IMG/VR virus record: IMGVR_UViG_3300033143_002085
Span: 1-41,407 of that record
From: a virus
Direction: 5' to 3' (one strand)
Length of the DNA stretch: 41,407 nucleotides
Shown here: positions 33,517 to 41,407 of the stretch, in pieces
Layout of the letters: every line of letters starts with the position of its first letter
Position numbering within the stretch: the stretch's first letter is position 1
The notes under the pieces: generated by a model
Told to the model about the DNA's origin: nothing
What the model saw: only the letters and a program-made list of their open reading frames with translations
Databases searched by the model: none
Position numbers and translations under genes: made by a program

Positions 33517-36500
33517 ATGAGAACTGAACAACTTGACGATGGGTCGTGGGTTTCGTTCCCTAGTTTATTTCAAGAAGATGATGGATCATGGGTAAATATG
33601 TCTAACGAAGACGACTGGATGTTTACTTATAATGAAGCTGCCAGAAGGGGTGAGGTAATTGAATTTGGAGACAATAAAGAAGAAGCATTAGCTTATGGCG
33701 AGGGAAGTTGGAAAACCGCAGCTCAACCCGAGGGGGGAACAGGACCAACTGGTCTAAGCGGAGTAACAGGAGCACAGGGTGTTACAGGTGCAGTAGGAGC
33801 TGGAGATATACCTAGTCCAAACACAGAGGCTGTGGAATTGGAAAATTATATGAAGTCTTTAGGGTATACACCTGAGGGATTACCTATAGGAGCAACAGGA
33901 GCAACAGGAGCAACTGGTGTGGACGGCTTTCAGGGACCACCAGACTTGCCAATTATTGGTCTTAATGATTCTGAATTTGATGGTCCAGACATACTAGGTG
34001 GAGACATGGGATTAGGAGTAGAAGGTGCGCCAGGTGTAGGCGGTCAGCTAGGGGTGGCTCCAGGTAAAATGCCAACTCCAAAAGAAATTGCATTTAACAA
34101 AACTTACGGGGACGAGATAAATCCTCAACAAGCGATTGAGGCATACATGGATTTCAGTAAGCAAGGGTCTCAGTCACCTATGTCTTTATTGTTGGGCTAT
34201 AATACTTTAGAAGATTATTACACTAGTAACCCCATGCATCGTGTGGCTTCTGGAAAATTAGGGTTAGGAGATATTACAGAAAATTTGAGTGCCAGTTATC
34301 CTGACTTTAATGAAGTTGGATTAATAAATCCAAGATACAAAAACTTTAATTACGACATACAAAACTACTCTAATTTAAACAGAGATCAAGCCACGTTTTT
34401 AATTGACCAAGAGGTAGGTGACTTTGCCACTATAAACGGAAACTTATCTTCAGGTTTATTCAAGGATCAGGAAGACTTATTAAAAACAGCAGGGTTGTAT
34501 AAGTTAAGAAACAATATAGGTTATCAAATCAATCGAATAAACGATGTAAATAATCAAATTTATTTTGATCCTAAACTTCAGATAGATCTTACTTTTGATG
34601 AGCTGTCCAGTGACAAGCAAGAGAAGTTAATGCAAAATACTCAAGAAGCTTTTATGCTTGGTTCAGATTGGGATATTGTAAATAGTGAATGGGCTTCTAT
34701 GTCTGAGCCAAACAATCGTGTGTATGATCCAGAGAGTGGAGTTATTATAGGCAATTATGACAAGATGGCTCCTGGAGAAAAAGCGTTCAACCTTATACAA
34801 GATGACCAAGCTAAGGAGTATACTAAGTCATATGGTCCTGAGCAATTAATAGCTTTAGAAAGAGATATCTATTTCCAGTTAATGAATGTAGCTAAAAAAA
34901 TAAAAGCTAATCCAGAAAAAGAGGTGGACAGAAATACCATGCAAGTAATTCAGGAATTTTTAGGGTCCTTAACATTTACTGATTATGAAACAAGAAGAAA
35001 AAACTTATCTGAAAATCCGTCTGTTGCTACTGTAGACACTCCTACAGATGAGGTTATAGCTTTATTTCCTGACAATAACAACATGCATTTAAGAGCTGGG
35101 CTGCCTTTTTTATCTAGCAATACAGAATCTGCACAGCTATATAATGAATTACGATATGAACTAGATGCCGTGCATCGGGCTATTGTTTTAAATGAAGATC
35201 CTACTAAGTCAAATAGATATGTAGATGCGGGATTAATGCAAGCTTCTATTGGTGCACCTGGAAAAGAAAGAGAAGCTTCGGATGTTGTTTCCGTTGATGG
35301 ATATAATATTTTAGGAGACTACTTCCCTAATTTTGATAGAGCAGTTAGTAGAAGCGGGCAGGGATTTATTGGTGGTTTTTATGGAACTGGTGTAGGAGAA
35401 GAGGTGTATAGTCCAATTGGCATAGGCAGAGGTGATTATTATACAAGGGCTTTACAGGCAGGAGGATTTGAAGGTCCTGAAATGGAACGGCAAATAGCCG
35501 CTACTCAATATGATGCGTATGATGATTATGGCATTTTAACAGGGACATTAGGGGAGTTTATATTAGAGCTTAGAGGAGGGTCAGGTTTACTAAAACTTCC
35601 ATCTACAATAAAAGGAGGAGCTGCTGCATATAAAGCAGGATTAACAGGAGACTTAGCTTTTAAATCGCAAAAAGCAAAAAGTATATTTGACGGAGCTAGA
35701 ACATACATTGCTAAATCTAAGAACATTAACCCATTTTTAGCGGGCTCTTTAGACGTTGGTCTTGTTGGGTTAAGCGAAGCTAGTGCCGTAGGTACTGCAG
35801 GAGTAGCGTTTGATAAAAAAGTAGGGGCAGGAGAGATGTATGATCCTTATATGTTTGGAGCTTTTGGGATGGCATCTAGAGGGATAGGAATTGTAGGTGA
35901 AGTAATGCAAGGAACTAAAGTTCACCAAAGAATAAATCAAGGTATACAGACTTTTAATGAAACTAAACTAGGTAGATTTACACCTACCTCAACGCTTCTA
36001 TCTGTAGGCGAGGATGTCGTACACGCAGGCGCAGGGACAGGCACTATGTTTGCTGTAGAATACTTCCAAGATTTATTTACAGATGGAGGAGGTATTAATA
36101 CTCAGATGTATGTAGAGTCTCTTCCAAATGAGGAAATGAAGAATGAAGCCAAAGCTCAAACTATGTTTTGGTTCTTACTCACTAATAGAATGATTTCCAG
36201 TAAAACAGGAGAAGCTTTAATGCATGACATTTATAAGTTCAAATATGGAGTGCCTAAGTTTAATAAGTTTTTCAGAATTAATAAGTTTTTCAGAAGCCAA
36301 GAGGCGTACAACAATTGGGAAAGTAACAGAAACAACCCTCAAGAAAGTACTAAGCTATTAAAAGAAGGATTCGAAGATATAATGCAAAATGGAAGTGCCG
36401 CTGAAAAGCAGGCTGCCGCACAAGAAAGTCAAGTTATAGTAGCTAATAATCATCTTAGTCAAACTAAAAAAGCTATTGAGAAATTACAAACTAATAAAAA

Positions 36501-39500
36501 CAATTCAGTAAAATCTCAAAACAGCGTTAATGAATTATCTGTTAATCCACAAAGTGTAAGTACCGTTGGTGATGCCAATGGCATATCTACTATTTTAGCA
36601 GTGACTACTGTTCCAGGAGAAGGGATTACATCGACAGCCGTTTCTAATGTTGATAATAACATTACTCCGCAAGGCAATACGCAGGAGGCTATAAATGTTA
36701 TTCAACAAATAAAAGCTGAAGATGCAAAAAACAAAGAGGCTATTCCTAACACTGTGCAAAGAGCAGAATATACTCAAGCTTCGTTAGCTGAAAAAGATTT
36801 ACAAAGAGAATTGGATAAGTTAAATGATCCAGATAAAACTCCTGCTCAAAATTCTCCTAACATAATAAAAAGAAAAGAAGAGTTAACTAATGAGTTAACT
36901 AAAATAAAATCTTTAAAAGAAGAAATAGCTAGTAGGGAAGAAACAGAATTAGAATTCATAACTAATTTAATAAATGTAAAAGAGAGAAGAAATGTAGAGA
37001 TGGTGGATAATGCACAAGCACTTTCAGAAAAATATCCACGTTTAACTCAAATCGTTAATGAGCTAGCTGCGCAAGGCGTAGAAAATCCTCAGCTTCAAGG
37101 TCTTCGAAAGTATAGAGATGAGATATCACAAGGTAAGTCTACAACCGCAGAGGGAGTAACTCCTACTGAAGAACCTGTATTAGAAGCTGAAGTGGTCGCA
37201 GAAAGTGCACCTGGTTTTGAAATATTAGAAGAAGACTTAACTGTATACAAAGGAACAGGAGGTAAAACGAATGAAGATGGAAGCGTAAGAACAAGACATC
37301 CAAATGTTAAAGGAAAGTTTTATAGCGAAGATATTACAACAGCACAAAAATATGCAGGAGAAGAGGGAATAATAAGTGAAGATATACCTAAAGGATCCAA
37401 GGTAGCTACGGTAGAAATAGATGGGTCTAAGTATTCTCCAGGTAAAGCATACGATGATGCGGAAACAGAGGCAATAAACAAAGCATTTGAAGAAGGAGCT
37501 GATGTTGTTAAGCTAAACACTGTAGACCAAAACGGAGGAAAACAAACTCAAATAATAACGAAGCCAGCTACAGAAGAAGTTGTACAAGAAGTTGTACAAG
37601 AACCCGCTCCACAAGAAATAACTATAAAAGATAAACAAGATGCCGTTCAAGTCACAAGCGCAGAGGCGATTCCTGCACAAGAACCACCCGCAGATAGCCC
37701 AACGATGGGAGAAAGCGTACCCGAACCAACAAAACCTACCGAAGAAGTTGAAGTCCAAGAAGAAGTCAAAGTTGAACCGGAAGCGAAGACGGTCCAAGAA
37801 GAAGTAGTTGCAGAAGCAGAAATAAAAGAGCCTAGGGAGCCCGGGAAAATAGAAGAGCCGCCTAAAAGACAGTACAAAATAGATAAAGATTTAGATGAAA
37901 TAGTTGCTTCTGGAACAAAAGGAGAGAAGTTGTATAAAGAAAATTTAAAAGCTAAAGGATACACAGATAGGCAAGCAGACTTAGCTATTAACAGAAAAGA
38001 CAAGGAGGCGTTAGTAGAATTAAATAATCTTAAAAAAGATTTAAAACGTCAAGCTGATGCTACAGAGAAATATAGTGTAAAGGCTACCGATGAGTTTAAA
38101 GAAACTTTAAATAATATTATTAACTCAATGGCTAAAGACAAGAACATAAAGTTCACAAAAGGTCAATTGAAAAATATATTAAACGCAGCTACAGGTAAAG
38201 AAATGAATTACCTAGAAGTAGATAAAGCTATTGACAAAGCCATTGTAGAGGTAGAAAAGTCAGTCCGAAAAGCTTACATTGAAGATATTAAAACTAACTC
38301 CAGAAAAGAAGCTGTAGAAAGTGCTAAAAAGAAAGGTAAAGACAGAGGTAAAATAAGCATAACTGCTAGGAGATTATGGAATGACTTTACAAACACCTAT
38401 CAAGTTGAAGACTTAAAGAACATGTCTATAAGTGAGTTAGAAGCTATTGATGATCAGCTAAACTCTATATTAGAACAAGGTAGATTAGATGCTCGAGGTT
38501 TAAAAAGAATTAGAACCGCTCAAATTCAATCCCAAAAAGGAGAGATAGATCAAGGACTGTACAGAAACGCTCCATCCAAAGACTTAAACACTTATGAAGA
38601 GACAGAAGCTTTCTTAGCAGAAAATAGAAATAATTTTGTAATTGTAAATGGAAAAGAAATAAACGGGGTAGAACCACTAAAAGAATATGTAAAGGCGAAT
38701 CCGTTTGAAACTCTTTCAGGTGGAAAAGGATATACGGCTCCAACTAAGTCAGAGGTAAGTCAAGATCAAAAGACAAGCAGAACTAGAAAGTTTATTAAAG
38801 GATATGAGACCATTGATAATATGACTCAAAAATTAAAAAGAGTAGGTGGTCCTAAAGTAAAAAAATCTATTGATAATTTAACAGACAAAGTAGTAGACGC
38901 TAAATACAATTACATAGTGGGTCAGTATACTATGGTTCCTAAACTGCAACAAACAATGGTTAAATCAGGGGTGAGTCAGCGGTATTTAACTAAAGACAGC
39001 GGTATAAAAGTTGGAGGAAGCAAAAAAGATCTTAGTAATGGTCAAGTAGCTCATTTATATATGATGAATCAAGTGAATGGACCACAATCTTTAAGAAATA
39101 GTAATGTAGATCCTGATGCTGTCACTGCATACGTAGAAAATGATCCTAAGTTAAAAGATTTAGTGGAAAATATGTATCAGTTTTATGAAGAAGCTGAGTT
39201 AAGATACGGAGATTTTGCAGAAAGCATAACAGGTGTTCCATTAAAGGATCCTAATTCAACAACAAGATATGCATCAACTGCGAGGGATGTAAAAGAGCCA
39301 GACCAAATAGATTTATTTAATCCCGATGGAAGTTATTCGGGTCTTGATGTTATTTCCGGTCATATTAAACCTAAAACAGACAAGGATGGTCCTTTAAAAT
39401 TAATTGACATCATGGAAAATGCAGCTAACTATGTGGATGGTATGGAAAGAACCATGGCTTTTTATCCGGCAGCCGAAGAATATAGCGCTGTATTTAACAA

Positions 39501-41010
39501 TAACACTGTTGGAAGAATGCAACAACTATTAGGAAAGTACGGGGCTCAAGATTTAAGCAGAATAATGGAGACATTTGATGAGGCTATTTCTGGAACTTCG
39601 AGATCAGGAAACCGATACATGAGTGAAGGTGGTGAGAGAGCCCTTAGAGGAATAAATAGATTTGGAGTTATTAGCACACTAGCGCTAAAGCCTGCTATTT
39701 TTAGTAAGCAGCTGTTATCTGGAATGCATTATGCTCCGATGGTTGTTACTGATCCTAAATTTGATATAGGATATAAAGATATAATAAGATCTTCCGTTAA
39801 GTTACTAAGCCCTAATGCAAAAGCGCCATCTAATAAAGAAGATGTAGATAACGATGTCCATTTTTTAAGAAGTTTTATGGGTCACCCCATGTTTAAAGAC
39901 AGATGGAATAGGACCGGAATAGATCCAACATTAGCCGGATACAGGGATATAAGAACATCGTCTACTGGTGCTAAAGTAAGAGAAAATCTTATAGATGTAC
40001 TAATGATTGGAACCAAAACAGGTGATATGGGAGGAGTATTTGGCGGAGTTACCACAGCATATGCTTTATATGAATCAAATTTAGCTAAAGGAATGGACAG
40101 GAATTCTGCTTTTGATCGAACTATGAAGGATTATTTAAAATTAACCGACAAGTTTCAACAAACAGACAATCCTCTTTACAGTCCAGCTTATGCTAAAAAT
40201 CCAATTGGAGCCTTCGTATCTCCATATACAAGTGCTCAAAATGCTTTAGTAAATGAAGCGGTTACTAGCGCTAAAAAGTTTAGAGACTTTAATAATTACA
40301 GCACTAAAGATAAGTTCAATCAATTAAGAAGAGGGCTGTATGCATTTGTCGTTCCATCTTTAGTATACAATTTAGTAGGTAGTGATTACAGAGAAGAAGG
40401 CGAAGAGCTAAAAAGAATGAAAGAAACTACTCTTGCAACTATAAACGAAGGTCAAATGGAAAAAGACAGGAATTATGGTTTACTGATGAACACTCTTCAA
40501 GGAGCTGCTCAGGGGTTTGGTATTCCGGGGAGGGGGCTAGATTACGGAATAAACTATATGAGAGGTAGACCCACTTCTTTTTCTATGCCTCCAGTAATGT
40601 CCGAGATAATGAAAATATACGATGCAACAGACCAGGTGATAGATATTCTGTCGGGAGATGTTGAGTATGATAACCTTGATCCAAAACAAAAAAAGGCTAT
40701 AGACGTGGTGCTTGGAAATATAGATAACTTAATACTAGAGGATGTGCCACAGTTAATGTCAGGGGAAATAACAGCTGGAGATTTTATGTTAGGTCAAGAT
40801 AAAGACTTCGGAAAAGGCAGGAAAGGATTTAAATTGAAAAGATATGGTGATGACGAAATACGCAACTGGTGGTTTGGACTAGGAAATGCCCTACCAGAAA
40901 GTACATCAAAATCAGGCAGTGAGTTTTCTAAAGGTCAAGGTGAATTTTCTAAAGGTAAAAGCGAATTTTCTAAAGGTAAAAGCGAATTCGGAGCTAAAAG
41001 GGAATTTTAA
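33517..41010 (+). CDS. Giant polyvalent internal virion protein, 2497 aa
   Basis: Residues 1-68 belong to a conserved unit (TEQLDDGSWVSFPSLFQEDD, then NEAARRGEVIEFGDN) whose beginning lies upstream of the ATG, so the true start is probably at 33104 through a frameshift. Residues 74-96 and 124-141 are collagen-like. About 737-795 is Gly-rich and hydrophobic. About 1240-1345 resembles an ADP-ribosyltransferase fold (TVYKG, HPNVKGKFYSED, then EEGADVV). About 1345-1445 is an acidic Pro/Glu/Val linker. About 1750-2380 resembles the large C-terminal region of phage polyvalent proteins, with FVSPYTSAQNALVNE. The end has 7-residue repeats EFSKGKS. It is probably packaged and ejected with the DNA. Confidence 0.7.
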   Translation: MRTEQLDDGSWVSFPSLFQEDDGSWVNMSNEDDWMFTYNEAARRGEVIEFGDNKEEALAYGEGSWKTAAQPEGGTGPTGLSGVTGAQGVTGAVGAGDIPSPNTEAVELENYMKSLGYTPEGLPIGATGATGATGVDGFQGPPDLPIIGLNDSEFDGPDILGGDMGLGVEGAPGVGGQLGVAPGKMPTPKEIAFNKTYGDEINPQQAIEAYMDFSKQGSQSPMSLLLGYNTLEDYYTSNPMHRVASGKLGLGDITENLSASYPDFNEVGLINPRYKNFNYDIQNYSNLNRDQATFLIDQEVGDFATINGNLSSGLFKDQEDLLKTAGLYKLRNNIGYQINRINDVNNQIYFDPKLQIDLTFDELSSDKQEKLMQNTQEAFMLGSDWDIVNSEWASMSEPNNRVYDPESGVIIGNYDKMAPGEKAFNLIQDDQAKEYTKSYGPEQLIALERDIYFQLMNVAKKIKANPEKEVDRNTMQVIQEFLGSLTFTDYETRRKNLSENPSVATVDTPTDEVIALFPDNNNMHLRAGLPFLSSNTESAQLYNELRYELDAVHRAIVLNEDPTKSNRYVDAGLMQASIGAPGKEREASDVVSVDGYNILGDYFPNFDRAVSRSGQGFIGGFYGTGVGEEVYSPIGIGRGDYYTRALQAGGFEGPEMERQIAATQYDAYDDYGILTGTLGEFILELRGGSGLLKLPSTIKGGAAAYKAGLTGDLAFKSQKAKSIFDGARTYIAKSKNINPFLAGSLDVGLVGLSEASAVGTAGVAFDKKVGAGEMYDPYMFGAFGMASRGIGIVGEVMQGTKVHQRINQGIQTFNETKLGRFTPTSTLLSVGEDVVHAGAGTGTMFAVEYFQDLFTDGGGINTQMYVESLPNEEMKNEAKAQTMFWFLLTNRMISSKTGEALMHDIYKFKYGVPKFNKFFRINKFFRSQEAYNNWESNRNNPQESTKLLKEGFEDIMQNGSAAEKQAAAQESQVIVANNHLSQTKKAIEKLQTNKNNSVKSQNSVNELSVNPQSVSTVGDANGISTILAVTTVPGEGITSTAVSNVDNNITPQGNTQEAINVIQQIKAEDAKNKEAIPNTVQRAEYTQASLAEKDLQRELDKLNDPDKTPAQNSPNIIKRKEELTNELTKIKSLKEEIASREETELEFITNLINVKERRNVEMVDNAQALSEKYPRLTQIVNELAAQGVENPQLQGLRKYRDEISQGKSTTAEGVTPTEEPVLEAEVVAESAPGFEILEEDLTVYKGTGGKTNEDGSVRTRHPNVKGKFYSEDITTAQKYAGEEGIISEDIPKGSKVATVEIDGSKYSPGKAYDDAETEAINKAFEEGADVVKLNTVDQNGGKQTQIITKPATEEVVQEVVQEPAPQEITIKDKQDAVQVTSAEAIPAQEPPADSPTMGESVPEPTKPTEEVEVQEEVKVEPEAKTVQEEVVAEAEIKEPREPGKIEEPPKRQYKIDKDLDEIVASGTKGEKLYKENLKAKGYTDRQADLAINRKDKEALVELNNLKKDLKRQADATEKYSVKATDEFKETLNNIINSMAKDKNIKFTKGQLKNILNAATGKEMNYLEVDKAIDKAIVEVEKSVRKAYIEDIKTNSRKEAVESAKKKGKDRGKISITARRLWNDFTNTYQVEDLKNMSISELEAIDDQLNSILEQGRLDARGLKRIRTAQIQSQKGEIDQGLYRNAPSKDLNTYEETEAFLAENRNNFVIVNGKEINGVEPLKEYVKANPFETLSGGKGYTAPTKSEVSQDQKTSRTRKFIKGYETIDNMTQKLKRVGGPKVKKSIDNLTDKVVDAKYNYIVGQYTMVPKLQQTMVKSGVSQRYLTKDSGIKVGGSKKDLSNGQVAHLYMMNQVNGPQSLRNSNVDPDAVTAYVENDPKLKDLVENMYQFYEEAELRYGDFAESITGVPLKDPNSTTRYASTARDVKEPDQIDLFNPDGSYSGLDVISGHIKPKTDKDGPLKLIDIMENAANYVDGMERTMAFYPAAEEYSAVFNNNTVGRMQQLLGKYGAQDLSRIMETFDEAISGTSRSGNRYMSEGGERALRGINRFGVISTLALKPAIFSKQLLSGMHYAPMVVTDPKFDIGYKDIIRSSVKLLSPNAKAPSNKEDVDNDVHFLRSFMGHPMFKDRWNRTGIDPTLAGYRDIRTSSTGAKVRENLIDVLMIGTKTGDMGGVFGGVTTAYALYESNLAKGMDRNSAFDRTMKDYLKLTDKFQQTDNPLYSPAYAKNPIGAFVSPYTSAQNALVNEAVTSAKKFRDFNNYSTKDKFNQLRRGLYAFVVPSLVYNLVGSDYREEGEELKRMKETTLATINEGQMEKDRNYGLLMNTLQGAAQGFGIPGRGLDYGINYMRGRPTSFSMPPVMSEIMKIYDATDQVIDILSGDVEYDNLDPKQKKAIDVVLGNIDNLILEDVPQLMSGEITAGDFMLGQDKDFGKGRKGFKLKRYGDDEIRNWWFGLGNALPESTSKSGSEFSKGQGEFSKGKSEFSKGKSEFGAKREF
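36260..36295 (+). repeat. 18-bp perfect tandem duplication in coding sequence
   Basis: TTAATAAGTTTTTCAGAA occurs twice in direct contact (36260-36277 and 36278-36295). It repeats six codons, giving FNKFFRINKFFRS in the giant protein, without breaking the frame. Confidence 0.85.
37576..37599 (+). repeat. 12-bp tandem repeat in acidic linker
   Basis: GAAGTTGTACAA is present twice in direct contact, encoding EVVQEVVQE at the start of the Pro/Glu/Val-rich linker of the giant protein. Confidence 0.7.
40921..41001 (+). repeat. 21-bp in-frame repeats at the 3' end of the giant gene
   Basis: Three units of 21 bp (40921-40941, 40942-40962, 40963-40983) encode EFSKGQG, EFSKGKS and EFSKGKS. A decayed fourth (EFGAKR) and a last EF precede the stop. 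The second and third units are identical. Confidence 0.85.
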
Positions 41011-41393
41011 AAATGAGTTTCTATATGGCATCTATTGCATAAAACTGTGCACTTTGCTATTTCCTTCTTTATTTTTTTAACAGCAAACCCACGATGAACC
41101 ATGTCACTAACTGCGTGTTCTTTATCATTATTGTGGTGGTGAAAATCTAAAGCTTGTATTTTAAACGATGCATGAGTGGACTTAGAATACCCACACTTTT
41201 CACATTTTAAATTAGATTTATACTCCCTCATCCAGTCTCTATTGAAGTGTCTGCGATGAGCTTTGCGGGCCTGATAACAGGGTTTGCATACGTGTCTGAA
41301 ATACTTTATTCCATTCTTAGTTCCAGCTGTGTGAAACTCACCCAATGGCTTAACCTTCCCACAGTCTTTACACTCTCTCTTGTTCACACTCAT
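41007..41393 (-). CDS. HNH endonuclease, 128 aa
   Basis: Two zinc-binding cysteine sets are visible: C8, C11, C36, C39 (a ribbon with KYFRHVCKPCYQARK) and C64, C67, C119, C122. The HNH core is LDFHHHN (H85-H86), N120 and CNRCHIETH (H123, H127). It is a free-standing homing-type nuclease that nicks or cuts DNA and can drive its own spread. It is leftward, so it faces away from the virion genes, and its end overlaps the giant gene's stop by four bases. I prefer ATG 41393; a GTG directly before it would add one residue. Confidence 0.85.
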   Translation of the reverse strand: MSVNKRECKDCGKVKPLGEFHTAGTKNGIKYFRHVCKPCYQARKAHRRHFNRDWMREYKSNLKCEKCGYSKSTHASFKIQALDFHHHNNDKEHAVSDMVHRGFAVKKIKKEIAKCTVLCNRCHIETHF

Positions 41394-41407
41394 CACTATT
41401 GAATGGA

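Noticed and set aside
37320-38003. Leftward open frames opposite the giant gene
   Set aside because: They are mirror images of the acidic, low-complexity linker, so open length is a composition effect.
40921-41001. CRISPR-like array
   Set aside because: The repeats are contiguous 21-bp coding units with no spacers.

Overview
The window is the late (virion and lysis) part of a double-stranded DNA tailed phage, most likely a short-tailed podovirus-like phage of a Bacteroidota host, probably marine or flavobacterial. Four things point to this. The DNA is AT-rich. Several gene groups follow a TAnnTTTG sequence, the Bacteroidota -7 promoter element. Start codons sit in A/T-rich leaders (often AATAAAATG) with no Shine-Dalgarno sequence. 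The protein set has a Bacteroidota flavour: a BACON-like domain, collagen-like Gly-X-Thr tracts, a stabilization protein with the DERLIPQGQYRD signature, and a crAss-like portal/capsid order. No sheath, tape measure or replication genes are present, so this is only part of a genome. The standard genetic code is used.

Layout. 5-2006: ten tiny genes in tight tandem, most of them very lysine-rich, ending at a bidirectional terminator. 2088-2498: one leftward winged-helix protein, probably a regulator. 2543-9187: a small CGC-motif protein, a beta-rich spike, a double LamG fibre, a second fibre, three decoration-like proteins, then a lysis pair (YkuD-motif endolysin and holin). 9236-12717: a coiled-coil protein, an 809-residue fibre with YadA-like repeats, a small unknown protein and a tandem GroES-like protein. 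12702-20262: small terminase candidate, large terminase, portal, scaffold-like protein and major capsid protein, followed by a perfect 78-bp tandem duplication and a terminator. 20408-29687: connector, ring and tail proteins, including a 1920-residue stabilization protein. 29717-41010: presumed internal or ejected virion proteins, ending in a 2497-residue polyvalent protein. 41007-41393: a leftward HNH endonuclease that converges on that gene.

How the genes fit together. Scaffold and portal nucleate the capsid, the terminase packages DNA, and connector, ring and stabilization proteins make the short tail. The fibres and LamG protein would bind host glycans, the internal proteins would be ejected with the DNA, and the endolysin and holin release progeny. 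Points most worth a second look: a probable -1 frameshift joining 33104-33442 to the giant gene; an ADP-ribosyltransferase-like domain in that gene; a shared dyad at two promoters next to the lone regulator; the 78-bp duplication behind the capsid gene; and the cluster of tiny lysine-rich proteins. Family names come from recognising motifs by eye; no database search was run.
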